From assembly GCF_023278565.1 (NCBI RefSeq), contig NC_064673.1:2108001-2172000 (forward strand): a stretch of 64,000 nucleotides of DNA. The letters run 5' to 3'. The notes under the pieces are model-generated. The model searched no databases. It saw only the letters and a program-made list of their open reading frames with translations, and was not told the DNA's origin. This stretch comes from Colletotrichum lupini. Lineage: Eukaryota; Ascomycota; Sordariomycetes; Glomerellales; Glomerellaceae. Each line of letters begins with the position of its first letter. Position 1 is the stretch's first letter. A program made the translations under genes and the position numbers. Shown piece by piece: positions 11,692 through 23,860 of the stretch.

Positions 11692-14085
11692 TTGACGTAG
11701 GTGGAAGGCAGTGATAATGATCCAAGCTTGCGGGTGCACGTTGAAAATGTACTTCAGAGCTATTTTCATTATTGCGAGATGAGCTTACTGTGGGCTCATT
11801 ATCTTCGTGCTGAGGGCAGCCCGTAATTGCTTATTGGCATCAAGTTCTCATATTATCCGGCTACGGAACAGGGCTGCTGAGGAGGTAACTCATGTTATGT
11901 CGGCATACGTTTTGGATGTCGCTTACTAATAACGGAGCTTCACGTCGGATTCATTTGGGCGGACATTGCATCATTTTCTCATTAGACGAAGTGCTCGAGA
12001 GCATATCAGGAACAGCCACGATGCCTACGTTCTAGGCCTTCAATCTACTCTCTATACACAACGTCTGCTTACCTTAGGTGTCGTAACCAATGAATGACAG
12101 CACAGAACGGAAAGGCAAAGCTGCTCGACAACTTACCAGCATTGCGATATGTGAGTTTTGATAAGAAGACTATGTTGAGTCTAGATCAAATAGTAAGGTT
12201 ACCTTACCGCGGAAGTCGGGACGAGATAGGCGCGAGAGACTCTTCCGGAACCTGCTGCCGAACTGCCATGTCCGGTACTGCTTCCCAGCTTCGGGAACGC
12301 CTATAACGTCAAGAAACCATGTCAGTCAATGCTTGCATATTGTAAGTGCCTGATGGCTTTGGGCTCGTGACAATCTTGTGCAGTTCAAATCTCGGCACCG
12401 AGCATATTTCTTCGCCAGTATTACCCGTACCGAACTGAGACGACAAGTCTTCAAAACAATCCGGTTTCTGCTCATATTATCGATGGTTTGCAGCAGTCTT
12501 TTCTCCCTTCCAATAACACGAAGGCGTCGCTTTGCCTATCACACAACCTACAAGTTACGTCTATAGCCAGTCTTTTCGGAGGCTAGCCGTCTCATGACCT
12601 ACCATACTCGGACATCCGGCTGTTCTTACCGTTTTGTCACAATGGCTCGGTTGCGAGTCGGGTAGACCTGCGACTTTGTCTACGGACTGGAAATCAGAAC
12701 TCCTCGAATTGGCGCAAAGTTTCTTGGCGCCCTGAAACGGAACCTTCCTAGTCTTGGCATCCAATACGTCGGATATATTGTTTCCACCCGGAAGCAGCCA
12801 TCTCGGCTTTCGTTTCTCGTTTTCCTCTCTGGGAATACTGCCCCATGATTGAACTGCTTCACGAACATAAGGGATGTCACTGCAACAAAAGCACGTGGAT
12901 TTGTCTTTCTTTGCTTATTACGCTCCTCTCCCCCACTGAGGGGTGAGGACGATTGAAGCCAGCATCATCCTGAATCAATGATCGCTTCATTTACACTCCC
13001 GCGCGCGCGCTAGCTTTGATACTAATTCGGCGCTCACCGAGCCGTGATTGCGATCATATGGAAACCAGGCTTACAATTTGGCTTTTGCACTTCTAAATCA
13101 TGGGCTGAGAGCTCAACCCGGTCAAACTTCTGAAGCAGGCTGACGGGGATGCAAGTCGGACCCGGTGTCGACCACAGCTTCCCCTCGCGATTCCGAGCTC
13201 AGTGCATGTGTTTGGATCAGGGTGAATTTCTTCCCCTTTTCTGATATGTTTGATTGTCACTTTCAAATATTGAACAACGTCCTTCAACACGTAGTCACGC
13301 GCAAACACTGGGGAGGTAAGGGTCTCAATGAGGTTCGTCCTGTGCTCGCATAGAGGCACTGTAGTGACAAGGCTACTGTCTGTTCCCAACAGACCCTTGT
13401 CTCAGGGTCGACATTCCGTTTCCTTCCAATGACAGCGTCGAACGTGCCAGAATTGCCTAGTATAGTTCGCCAAGCAATCTTTTAATCGTCTAGTGGGATC
13501 GACGGTCGGTCAGTGGCATTTCTCCGAGGGATGCGACTCGGCATACGATAAGGTGAAGATCTTGCTAGGGTCATACAGACAACAATCTAAGCTTCGCCAA
13601 AAGCTTCGTTCCTTTCCGTCTAAACAAATGTCCAATCGTGAGCAAGGAGCAGCCAAGGTCCTGAAACTTTGTGCGGGAAAGTCAAAAGGAACCCCGCGCA
13701 CGTCCGGCAGAGAAAAGCTCCATCGGGAAGCTCAATGAGCCAAACAGCCTCACCTTTTCTGTCTCATCTGAGAGCATGTTTGTATTTCCCACGCAATTGA
13801 AGATTCATGAATCCAGGGTATGATGGGTTGCTGTTTGGCCCGTGGTTCCGTGATGCCAGGATGTCGGAGAATGGAGAGAGTAAATTAGCCAAAGAATAAA
13901 GATCATCCATTTCCTTTAGCTCTAACCTACTCGCCGAGAGTTGCCAGAGCGGCCAATTCGTTTTCATTCTCTCATCTAGTTCAACTCCAAAATCCCACAG
14001 GTGCTGGACGCCAGTCTTGCTGATTGCCATTCTCTTCTCTTTTCTTCTTACGGGCAAAACCATCACAGTCCATTTTTCAATCATC
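11692..14085. other. Intergenic, 2.4 kb, no supported gene
   Basis: Several frames of 60-100 codons occur on both strands, but none has a motif or a plausible splice partner. A (GC)5 tract lies at 13001-13010. The last few hundred bases should hold the promoter of the PEBP-like gene. A degenerate or fast-evolving small gene cannot be excluded. Confidence 0.4.
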
Positions 14086-15046
14086 ATGAAGTCTATCATC
14101 AGCATCACGGCCTTACTCGCCACTGTGGCACTTGCTCACAATGACATGCCACCGAGGAGCATGTCCACAACAGAATTCCGCCAGGCTTTCATGGAAGCCG
14201 GTATTGTTCCCGATGTAATGGGGTCGTTCGATCCGATGGTGTCTTTCTACGCCGGTTACAAAGCTAGTGATGGCGATAAGGCATTGTTGATGCCCGGAAC
14301 GAAACTCAAGATGAAGGAAACTAAGTTTCCATTCGAGTTCAGCGTCGAGAATATCATGAAAGCTAGGAACGTAACTCGGAATTCCAGATTCGTTCTTTAC
14401 ATGGTATGTGTGTCCCGCCGTGGGCTGGGCAGCTTAAACAGAACTAATACCGTGGACCAGATTGGGCCCGACTCTCCAACACGCGAAAGCCCTACAGAGC
14501 GAAACATGAGGCACTACCTCGCTGGCAACTTCACGCTTGAGCAGACTAAATCTGAAGTCCTTTCGTCAGCGATGATCATGAAGAACTCAACCCCCGCATT
14601 TAATGATTATATGGCACCGGAGCCCAAAGCTGGCAGTGGCATGCATCGATACGTGTACCTGCTCTACGTTCAACCAGAGAAATTGAACAAGATGGGCTTC
14701 GACGCCATGGGTGTCGATAAGATGAATCGGAAGAACTTCAATGTCAGTTCAATTCTGCAAGTTTAGGTTCCTTTGATGTCAAGCTGACCGTCTTTAGATC
14801 TCTCAGTTCCGCAAGCAAGCTGGTCTCGGACGCCCCATTGGTGGAACCTACTTCATGCTGAACATGGCTCAGGATAATGGAGGCAGTGGCGGCCATGGCG
14901 GCGGGAACAACGGGGGAAACAATGGTGGAAACAACGGCGGTAACAACAACAATAATGGAAACGGACGAAGCGCTGCCTCTGTCGTGACTGCGGGTTCTGT
15001 GGTAATGTTCATTACGCTGCTGGCGTCAATGTTTGCTTGGATGTAA
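14086..15046 (+). CDS. Secreted PEBP-like protein with probable GPI anchor
   Basis: Three exons, 14086-14403, 14461-14742 and 14798-15046, with introns of 57 and 55 nt, encode 282 residues. After a signal peptide (MKSIISITALLATVALA) comes a phosphatidylethanolamine-binding-protein fold: GPDSPTRESP corresponds to the family DPDAPxR segment, though its first Asp is Gly, and MHRYVYLLYVQPEKL matches the HRY strand. The C-terminus is a Gly/Asn-rich linker followed by a hydrophobic tail ending FAWM, a pattern typical of GPI attachment. The product is therefore probably displayed on the plasma membrane or wall; the ligand is unknown. The first intron is 57 nt, phase 0 and free of stops, so its retention would only add 19 residues. 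The upstream in-frame start codon at 14017 is rejected because 14086 begins a clean signal peptide. Confidence 0.85.
14881..14963 (+). repeat. GGN-type tandem repeat coding Gly/Asn linker
   Basis: Repeats of GGNGGN/AACAAC character encode a run of Gly and Asn residues (GGNNGGNNGGNN) between the PEBP domain and the hydrophobic tail. Repeat number is likely to vary between strains. Confidence 0.8.
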
Positions 15047-15260
15047 GACAGGCCGATGCTACGGGCTAGGACAATGAGGACGGGGCGCCATCTGACGAGA
15101 AGATTCTCAAAAGTAAACGGAATTAATCTTTTCACTCGCTAGGTAGGTAGAAAATTGGTAATTTTCAACTTCGCACATACTTATCACTTTAATTCAAGTC
15201 TACTTGGTGCTGGTTGTTCTCAAAAGATGGTAGCTACTACCCACGATTTCACCCTTGTCA

Positions 15261-18200
15261 TCATCTGCTGAGACCATGCAAAACTCTCTTCACATTCTCA
15301 TCTCTCTCCATTTCCTGCCAAAGACGAGGCTCCCAGTCGTTGAAGCCCTCCCGCACACCACCTCCCTTGCCATCCACTCTTTCACTCGAAGACCAACACC
15401 TCGACAGCCAAGCTCGCAAGACGTGGCTCTGCCTCAGTGCCTTCGTAGCCATCTCCATCAGAAGCAGTGCACACAGCACCATAATGAGCGTAGACCACCA
15501 TGCTGGATCCCTGCCAAATTCTGATATCAGCCCCCCGCGAACAGAATACGGGCCCGCGCTTGGTGAAGAGATGGCACCCGCTACAAGCAAATAGGCCCAC
15601 AGTACCGCGATACTGCCGACGATGGACCAGAGGGCAACTCTGGTTTTGTAATGTAGCTCAATGACCCTGTTTCAAGTCAGCAAGTTTATCATGGAATCTA
15701 AGCTTGGATGTACTCACAGTAACTTAATGTTGACCCAAACCCCACATGGCACAAATGTCAGCAATCCTTGCGCATACAGCCCGTCATCTTCAATCATTTC
15801 AGAGTCCGTGTAACCCGCCCAGGCGCCAGCATAGACAATGAGTCCAGAAATCATTGCGTTACTGAACCAGCTAAAGTACACCGACATATTCAGACCCTCA
15901 GCATTTTGACCATACTTGAACAGCTCCGGGACCACAGTCAGAGTGCGCGAGTGGAGATCTTGTTCCCAAGTTCCAATAACGAGGATGCAAGCCGCAGTGA
16001 AGAAACTCACAAAAGTCAGACTTCCTGGTTCGTACAAACTCGTGCCCGTGGCCCCAGTCTGCTCTTGAAAGAGTGCCTGCGGGAGGTAGAAAAAGGTCTC
16101 CTTCCAGAACGTGGCCAAGATGAAACGTGTTGTGCGGTAGTAGTTCCAACGGCCATGAACAAGTACCAGCCGAGACAGATACCGAAACTGAGAGATGCTG
16201 AAGTCCGCAACTCGAGCGGCCTGTTGACCCTCTCTGCCAGAGATGCCAACACCGACATTGGCAGCAGAGATCATGGCCAGGTCGTTGGCACCGTCGCCGA
16301 TAGCAAGAGTCAGGGGCTTATTGGAGGTTGGACTAAGCCAACTATACCATCGCGACTTCTTCTGCGGGCCTTTGCCGATTTCAGTTACGAGCAGGGCTTT
16401 TTGGGCAGGCGATGCACGACAGCAAATAACAGAGTCGACCTTGGTCATCATTGTGACAAACAATTGACGGAGTCGAATCGCGGATGGGTCTTCGATTGCA
16501 GTCAAAGTCTCGCCGTCGATCACTATTGCCGTGTGCGAGCGAGTCGGGTCAGAATACACCTGTGGGAGACCATATTGGACCTCGTCCGCAATGCCGGTAA
16601 GTTGCAACTCAAGATCACCTTTCTCGATGTCTAGTACGAAAAGAGAAGTATCGGGACCAACGATCCGTGTCGAATGAGCGATGTTGATGGCCGTCTCTCG
16701 CTTGTCGCCAGTAAGCATCCAAATCTTAATCCTAGCCTGCCGTAGCTTCTCAATCGTTTCCGGTACCCCAGTCTGCAGCTTGTCCTCAACTGCAGAAGCT
16801 CCCACGAGATCGAGAGACTGCTCCAGTAGCTCGCTCACCTCCTCGATGCGCTCTTGACGGTTCACAAGGCTAGTCTCGGCTTCGTGGTGGAGGTGTTTCC
16901 AGTTGTTGTACTCTTCGGGGTCGAGGAACTTGTCCGCGTAGACCAAAGTGCGCAGTCCCTCGGTTGCGTAGTCGTCAATGTGAGCAAAACACTCGCGAAG
17001 GGTCCGAGTCTCATCCGCAATCCAGGATCCCTCCAGAAATCCAAACCGAGACTGGTCGTTTTGTCTATCGCGTGCCAAGTTATTCTGCGGCCGTTGTGGC
17101 TGGAGCCGAATCCCGAACTCGTCGAAATCTCCTGACGTTTGACTATAAACTGAGCGGTCGTCGTTCTCTCTTATCTCGGTAACTGTCTCAGCAGGAAGTC
17201 TCGACCTTCGTGAACTCCAACGTGATGGTATTGAGGTTAAGCCCTTCAGAGGTTCAGTGTTGCTGTTGCGGGTGCTCTTCATGTCTGCAGGAGCCATGCG
17301 TAGCCGTGGTAAGACGATGGAGTCGGCCCCCTTGCAGATAAGCCACAATCTCCCATCCGGACAACGAAGAACTATAGTCATACGCTTGCGCTTGCTGCTG
17401 AATTCAATCACATCCAAGATCTCAAAAACAGTGCAAGAGCTGTTGCCGTCGGCATGAGGTATCTGCACCGTGATAGACTGTGATGACCGCTGAATGACGA
17501 GGAAACCGAGCTCCTGCGCACCCCTGACTAATGCCAACTCGTCAGGAGAAGAAGCTTGAAAGTCAATCTCCCCGTCATCAGTTCTCTCCGGAAGACAGGT
17601 ATGGCAAAGTGACATAGCCAAGATGTACTTCATAGCTCTAGAAGCGAAGAAAGAGTTGGGCTTCGATCGGATGTACTCAAGCATGTGCTCGGTTGTCAAA
17701 CTGGAAGTCGAGTCCGCACTCGCTGTCGAGCGCTCTGGTAAATCCATCTGATGAAGCCGGCTAGTTCCAGCGATGCTGAGCCTCCGAAGCTTCATGATGT
17801 TCTCCGTCAGGGTTCCAGTCTTGTCACTAAAGACATAGCTGATCTGGCCAAGGTCGTCAAGGTTGTTAGTTGTATTGACTCCTGCAGGGGTATCTGTCGC
17901 GTCGTGGTACATCTCCAAGTCGTTGATGATGAGAGTCATTTGGCCTAGCTTTGTGGCCTCAAGTCCGACATAGAGAGACAGCGGAATGACGTTGTTGAAC
18001 ATGATGATGAAGCCGACAAAGATGTCCGCGAAAGGAACGGAGGCGCCGGACAAGTACCAAGCGTGGTCCTCCCCAGAACCTTTCCAAGCAAGATAACCCA
18101 TTGACGTCGCAGCAGAGCTTATTAGGACATAGAACATTAAGAACACGACAATGAAGTTGGTGATCCTCTCCAACGCCGGCTGCTTAGGTTTTGTCTCCTT

Positions 18201-19091
18201 GTTCGAGTTCAACCTGATTTTGCAATCCTCTCCCGTGTTGATGATAACCCCGATGACTTTCGTCGTGTTGCGAATTGTGCTCCCTCGATAGATAACCTCG
18301 TTGATAGTGAGTGGCACCGTGAAGCCATTCACTGTGAGCTTGCTGTCGAAGCGATAAAGATCCGCGTTGGGGTCTTCGGCAAGTAACTCAGCATTGGAAG
18401 AGGCGATTTGTTCGATCGTGCCACAATTAGGAAGCTTTGCCGGCCTTTGCTTGGATTTGAGACTGGTCTCGCCGTCCAAAGCCATCGTGTCGACATAGGC
18501 CACCCCTTCTTGCCCATCAGCATGCAACAAAACCATATCTGCCGGCACATCTTCATCTCTTGAAAGTGACACAATATCTCCGACTTTGAGATCTTTCCAG
18601 TTGACGGTCATCCACTGATGCCCCGTTGAATTTGATCCTTCGTAGTACTCAGGCCCGGCAGCCAGGGATCCTTTCGCTCCTGATGCGGCACTCCGAAGAG
18701 CCATGGACTGTCGGTTGTTCTCTGCCACATCTTGGCGATGTCGCTTCCAATCGTAGTACCCTTCCTTCGATATAATGAGTCCCAAGAAGATAACGAGAGG
18801 GATAAGTGTTGTAAATTTGCCAGTGGTGCTGAAACCAGGGATCATTTGCAAGATGGAGATGATGAGCATGTAGGCATTGGCGAGTCGCGAAAACTGGTAA
18901 AGGAGTTGCCGGGGCAGGAAGTCGAAGACATTGTATTTAGAGGTCTTGATGCTGTTTGAGATGTACGGCTTGCCACGATGTTCGTCGTGTAATGTAGACT
19001 TCTGTTCCAGTCGGATCGGGATTCGACGGCCGGTGGAGGGTGATGGCACACGGGATCTCGACAGCAAAGACTTGAAGCCTCCAAACCCCAT
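15261..19091 (-). CDS. P4-type ATPase (phospholipid flippase, Dnf3-like)
   Basis: Two exons, 19091-15718 and 15666-15261, joined by a 51-nt GT-AG intron, encode 1,259 residues. P4 hallmarks: the phosphorylation motif DKTGTLTEN (about residue 420), LDGETSLK in the actuator domain (the P4 form of TGES), LTGDKRETAINIAHS and GDGANDLAMI (about 930) in the P domain, and about ten membrane segments; the second exon supplies the last ones and the cytosolic tail. These enzymes move phospholipids from the outer/lumenal to the cytosolic leaflet of Golgi, endosomal and plasma membranes and need a CDC50 subunit. STTGKFTTLIPL near the N-terminus resembles the Dnf3 branch; that assignment is tentative. The ATG at 19091 is the first in frame; further upstream only a TTG precedes it. 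Divergent from a CDC50-family gene at 20216. Confidence 0.92.
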
Positions 19092-20215
19092 GCTGGGTAC
19101 AGTGGAGACTTGTTGTCTGTGAAAGACTGATCTGAAATCTCGCAGACGTATGTCTGTTTGGTGCAAGGTTAGCCTGGCGTAGACCTCTCAGAAAGTATGA
19201 CAAAACCTACCACCGGATAGGTTGTGTGTTGTTGAATGCCTTTACTAAATTTGCTGAGTATTTCGAGAGAGTTGTTGCGGTCTTGTGTCATTGATGTTCA
19301 CGTCAGGATGGCCTCTTCATATGTCCACGATCCTTCGCATCAACCTCAAGATGAATGGCTGTCAGTATATTTGGAATTGACTGTTGGCCTAGAAGTCACC
19401 ACCCGCAAGTAGATGAGCAAAGATCAACATTTGCCAAGGGATCTAAGCCATTTTAACACCCACACCCGCCTCGTTGGTGATGAACACCCACCCGTAGCGG
19501 CCAGGAGCACGGCCCTTCCAGCGGCCCAAGAGATGTCGAAAGAGAAAACGATAACGAGCCAAGACTACAAAAAGCACCTTGTATCACAGGAATATGACCC
19601 TAGACAAGCTGCTACAGATGTAACGATCCGCTATCTTAGAGCATAGCCCCAATAGGAAACTTCCGAGTACGAGATGGCCCCACGCCAGCGAGTCGTAGGT
19701 TTCGACGCCCTTCAGCCAACCACATCTCGTGTGCATCAGATCGCCAGCCGACTTTTCGAGATGACCGACAAGGAGACAGAGACTTACATGTCTATGGGTA
19801 GTACAACTAGCCTAATACTGACTCAGTACGTCAATATATGTTTCACTTCTTGACAGTGGCTCATTCTTAAGGTTTCAGAGTGCCGGCGATGGTTGAGCTA
19901 AATCGGTAACGGCCATCGGACTGGACAGTGCAACCTCGTTTTAGCGCTGCAAATGGACGATCTTCAAGAACTCCGTAATCAGAATGGCCACCGAACCTCT
20001 CTCAAGTCGCTTTGGCAACGACGTTATCAACAGTCAACACCTGCCAGGCGAACCCTTGGATTCAAAATCCGACGTTCAAGCTTAACCAGTCTTTACACCT
20101 CATTTCACCACAGTGGCCATCTCCTATCGTCAGAGACACAAAGCCCACCATTCTCGATTTCTGGAAAAGGATAACGCTGAACTCAGCTGACAACATCCGA
20201 CCAAGAGCGAATAAG
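19092..20215. promoter_or_regulatory. Divergent promoter region between flippase and CDC50-family genes
   Basis: A 1,124-bp gap separates the two start codons. No long coding frame with recognisable features is present, so it probably contains both promoters and 5' leaders. Short frames (for example 19413-19646) look like chance. Confidence 0.5.
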
Positions 20216-21625
20216 ATGGGTTGGTTCAAGTCTGAAGATTCGACTCAGTTGGAGAAACCGCGAAAGCCAAAGGCGACACCATTTAACCAACAACGCCTAA
20301 AAGCTTGGAATTGCGGGATCCCAAATTCATGCCACCGTTCAAGCTTCTGACACTTACTCCTAGGCCACTTTTGACACCAAAGTCATCAATCAAGATCTTC
20401 CTTGCACTTGGCGTCGTCTGCTTATCACTGGGGGTATTCTGGCTAGTTCAAAATGATAACGTAAGCTGGAGTACCTTGTTTCACTCTTGTCAAAAAACTT
20501 CACTGACACACGTGAAGATTCGAGAGATGCGGATAGACTACACAAAGTGCGACGAGATTGAATCCTTCAACGAGCTTGAAGTTATGCCACCAGACAACGT
20601 CCGAAAACGCTTCAAGGCTTCGTCAGCGGGCCAGCCTGTGGACCAGTGGAAAAGGTCGAATCAGTCCGTGACCTTCGACGGAGTTACCAAGAACTACACT
20701 CTTTGCACAATAGAATTCTTCCTACCTGAAGACTTGCAGCCCCCAGTTCTGTACTACTACCGGCTTACGAATTTTCATCAAAACCACCGTCTCTATGTCA
20801 ACTCTCGTCATAAAGACCAACTGAAGGGCGAGGCGGTGTCATTGAATAGCATCAAGAGCTCAGATTGCGTTCCGGTGGCATCAAGAAATGTTGCTGGTAG
20901 TGCAGAGGAGAAAATTGTTTACCCTTGCGGCATTATAGCCAACTCATACTTCAACGACACTTTCGCAAACCCGCTGCGCATACCGAGTGGTACAAACCGG
21001 ACCGTTCCATACAACATGACATCGGTCGGCATCGCCAAGAGTGTTGAAAAGGGACTGTATCAACCAAGCAAATACCAAGTACCAGTCACCGCCCAGTCCA
21101 ATGACAGCGTCATTGTGCCTCCTCCAGGTTGGGCAGAGAGGTATCCCAATGGATATCATTCAGGCAACATGTTTAATCCAGCAGAAGATGAGTCTTTCAT
21201 GGTGTGGATGCGAACATCCGCTGCCTCATCGTTCAGCAAGATGGCTATGCGCAACAAAGACGAAGTGATGGAGAGAGGCATCTATCGCCTTGATGTCATT
21301 TCCCGTACGTTTGACACACCATCCCCCGATACCAATGACCCGACATAATAATGTTTTAAATGCAGACTACCCTGTTCGTGAAAATCGTGGCACCAAGTCT
21401 ATCATCATTTCTACAACTTCTGGCATCGGCCGGCGGAACAGCTTTTTGGGAAGATCTTATCTCGCAATGGGAACTATCAGCATGTTCTTCGCCTTTATCT
21501 CCGCCCTGCCTTTGCGATACCGGCCTCGTAGACTGGCAGACCATGATTATCTGCATAGGTACAACTCCCAAAGTTTGCAGCGCGAAGGGAGCAACGGGCC
21601 TATGTTGCGGGCGACTAGCCGATGA
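20216..21625 (+). CDS. CDC50/LEM3-family flippase subunit; first intron lacks a visible GT donor
   Basis: Inferred exons 20216-20310, 20364-20460, 20518-21304 and 21366-21625 sum to 1,239 nt (412 residues). The cytosolic start KPKATPFNQQRLKAW, a first membrane segment (FLALGVVCLSLGVFWLV), then RIDYTKC, a large glycosylated lumenal domain, and a second membrane segment after GTKSIIISTTS are characteristic. Such proteins chaperone and activate P4-ATPases. Introns 2 and 3 are normal (57 nt, GTAAGC; 61 nt, GTACGT). The frame changes between the first two exons, and a branch site (CTGAC) and acceptor (CCTAG, ending 20363) are clear, but the base pair expected to be GT, at 20311, reads TT. Either a point change destroyed the donor, or an unusual donor is used. 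The 57-nt intron is stop-free. Confidence 0.78.
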
Positions 21626-22100
21626 TCGGATGATGGCGAGGACCACGACGTGGGAGATGAGGGGTGTGGAGTGCAGGTTGTCGTAATGTGCTATACTGTT
21701 CTGGTTCGAATCTTTATTGTCTTGTTACCTAGATGATTGTGGTGGGCTCATGATGAATTTTGAAACGACTTATTCAACACAGATAGGCGTTGTGGGTCAG
21801 TGCTCGGAATATGTGTGAACAAAGAGATTTTGATAATCTAGTATGGCATTTCCCTCAGCCTTTGTTGGAAGATCAAATGATATGATACACTTTTGACACT
21901 AGCAAGTATGGTCTTCAAGTTCCGCTGATGTACGTAGTACGTTCACATATTGATACATGTATCTTCAGTCATAAACACGAGTATAGTGGCATTCGGTTGT
22001 GGGGACAGGTTTGCGTGCATAACAAGTAATAATGGATTCGGGTTCTAGATATGCAAGCCTAATTGAGTTTATCTGCGGCGAATCACATTTTGATTCGGTC
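21626..22100. other. Convergent intergenic region
   Basis: 475 bp between the 3' ends of the CDC50-family gene (+) and the MFS transporter (-). AT-richer than the genes; no element recognised. Confidence 0.4.
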
Positions 22101-23860
22101 TCACAGCACGGGATCGAACCTCTTCCGAATCATGCCCCCGTATAGAAACAGACCAACAGGTACCGGCACCAGTGCCAAGGACATGAAGCCCAGGAGACTG
22201 TTTCCCCATCCCAAACCCAGGGCTTCATACATTTTCAATCCCCCAAGGGGCATCAAAGCGCCAATCAGAGATCGGGATAGTGTGACAGCTGCTGAACCTG
22301 ACGCTGCATATCTCTCGTACGAATCAATTTGGTAATTTTGGACACACATCTGATAACATTAGCTGTCGAATCGTCAGATACTGAGTGGAAAGGCCTACTG
22401 TAACTCCAGTGAGTCCACCAGACAGGATAACAACGCCTATCATGGGAATAATCCAGTGGATCTTGTTCTCTGTCGTCCAGCCATAGATGAAAAGCCCAAC
22501 CGGTATTGTTAGGCCGGTCGGAATCGTCAACCAAGGCGTGATCTTTACTTCCGGCCTATACTTCTCGCCTGGCCTCATCCCCTCTCTTGCCTTCTTGACG
22601 AGATAATCTTGTACATTGCCAAAAGTCAAGACACCAATCATCATCCCAAGCCCAGCTGGGAGGAACGCCAAGCCGGCATCACCTTCGCTAAAGTGATACT
22701 GGTCGGTGTAGACAAAGGAGAACGTAGCGATCAGCAGGTAGAGTATTCCGTAAGCTATCCCGACGTAGGCGGCAATAATGGACACCAATGGCGTCATGAA
22801 GAGAAACTTGAATGGCCGGATCACGGCTCTCTGTATCAGTTTCTTTCCATCTCGGTCAGCCTTTGTGCGCAGGGCGTGGTTCCCAGTTTCCATTCGTAGG
22901 CGTCGGGCCTTGCGCTCTAGTAGAACCGGGGCGTAGGTTTCACGCATAATCAACAGCGCCAGAATGCTGCAAACACCGCCCTTTGACTGTTAGCATGGGT
23001 ACTGGACTTAACTATACGATTCCATCAACATACCAAGATCGCAAGTAGCCAATAGACCCAGCGCCAGCCGGCAGCCTGAATCAAATATCCTCCCGCGACA
23101 GGCCCTATGGAAGGGCCCAGGAGAGGACCAATTGCCCAGAGTGAGATTGAGCGTCCGCGTTTCTCAATCGGCATGACATCGACGATGCTTCCGACACCGA
23201 TTGTTGTGGGAACTGAGCCCACAAAACCCATCAAGAAGCGAAATGCCAGGAGCATATCGATGCTGGTGCTCAGAGCAGCACCCACGCAGAAAGAAACGAA
23301 CAAGACGTTGCTGATATGGTAAATGTAGACACGGCCATAAAGCTCGCTCAAAGGCGCTACCACCAGAGGTCCAAAGGCGAAGCCGAGGAAGTAGATCGAG
23401 GTGATGAAGGTTGCGATGAGAGAATCGTTGGTTTTGAATTCTGTGAGGATTCTAGGGATTCCAGGGGCGAACATAGATGAGCCCTATGTATGATTGTAAA
23501 ATATCAGCTCTATGTGACTACATCTGACAGAGATTAAGATGTCTAAGTACCAGTGGGCTTGAAAGAGTTAGTGAGAAACCAGGTTCCAGTAGATCGCGGG
23601 CGCTAAACTTACGAGATAATAGTCAAAAGCGACATCAAGACCAAGTTGATCCATTTTCTAGAATCGGGCCAGTTCATAGGATTTTGCGGATCGTCGGCTC
23701 CGTCCCAGGTGACGAGATTTCTATCGTCCTCGTCTGAGACTTCTCCAGAGGTTGCCTCAGAGGGAATCTCTCCAGGTCCCATTTTGGCTGGTGGAGGCTC
23801 TGTTGGTGAGCTCTGAATATGCTGCTTTTCCGTGGAACTAGACTTTGTAGTTCCTTTCAT
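22101..23860 (-). CDS. Major facilitator superfamily drug transporter (DHA1-like), with a 7-nt microexon
   Basis: Exons 23860-23613, 23557-23551, 23483-23034, 22980-22399 and 22349-22101, with introns of 55, 67, 53 and 49 nt, encode 511 residues. The acidic N-terminus leads to NPMNWPDSRKW, typical of fungal DHA1 polyamine/multidrug antiporters, then about 12 membrane segments; LSELYGRVYIYH and PIEKRGRS are the conserved loop motifs, and YAASGSAAV and GLGWGNSLLGF lie in the last third. The product is a plasma-membrane proton antiporter exporting small toxic molecules; the substrate cannot be told. The 7-nt exon is required to join TIIS to GSSMFAPG in frame. It is divergent from a cytochrome P450, a common pairing in detoxification or small metabolite loci. 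Confidence 0.88.
23551..23557 (-). other. 7-nt microexon (CCCACTG) of the MFS gene
   Basis: On the minus strand the preceding intron has donor GTAAGT, branch site CACTAAC and acceptor TCAAG; the next has donor GTACTT and acceptor CATAG. Together with TC from exon 1 the seven bases give Ser-Pro-Leu, restoring the family pattern before GSSMFAPG. Without it the reading frame fails. Confidence 0.8.

Noticed and set aside
13001..13010. GC dinucleotide run as a possible structural element
   Set aside because: Only five repeats in a plain intergenic region; no supporting feature.
15768..16634. Plus-strand frame of 288 codons
   Set aside because: Antisense to the P4-ATPase, whose conserved motifs are on the minus strand.
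21702..21716. Second B-box-like GGTTCGAATC
   Set aside because: No tRNA cloverleaf can be built around it.
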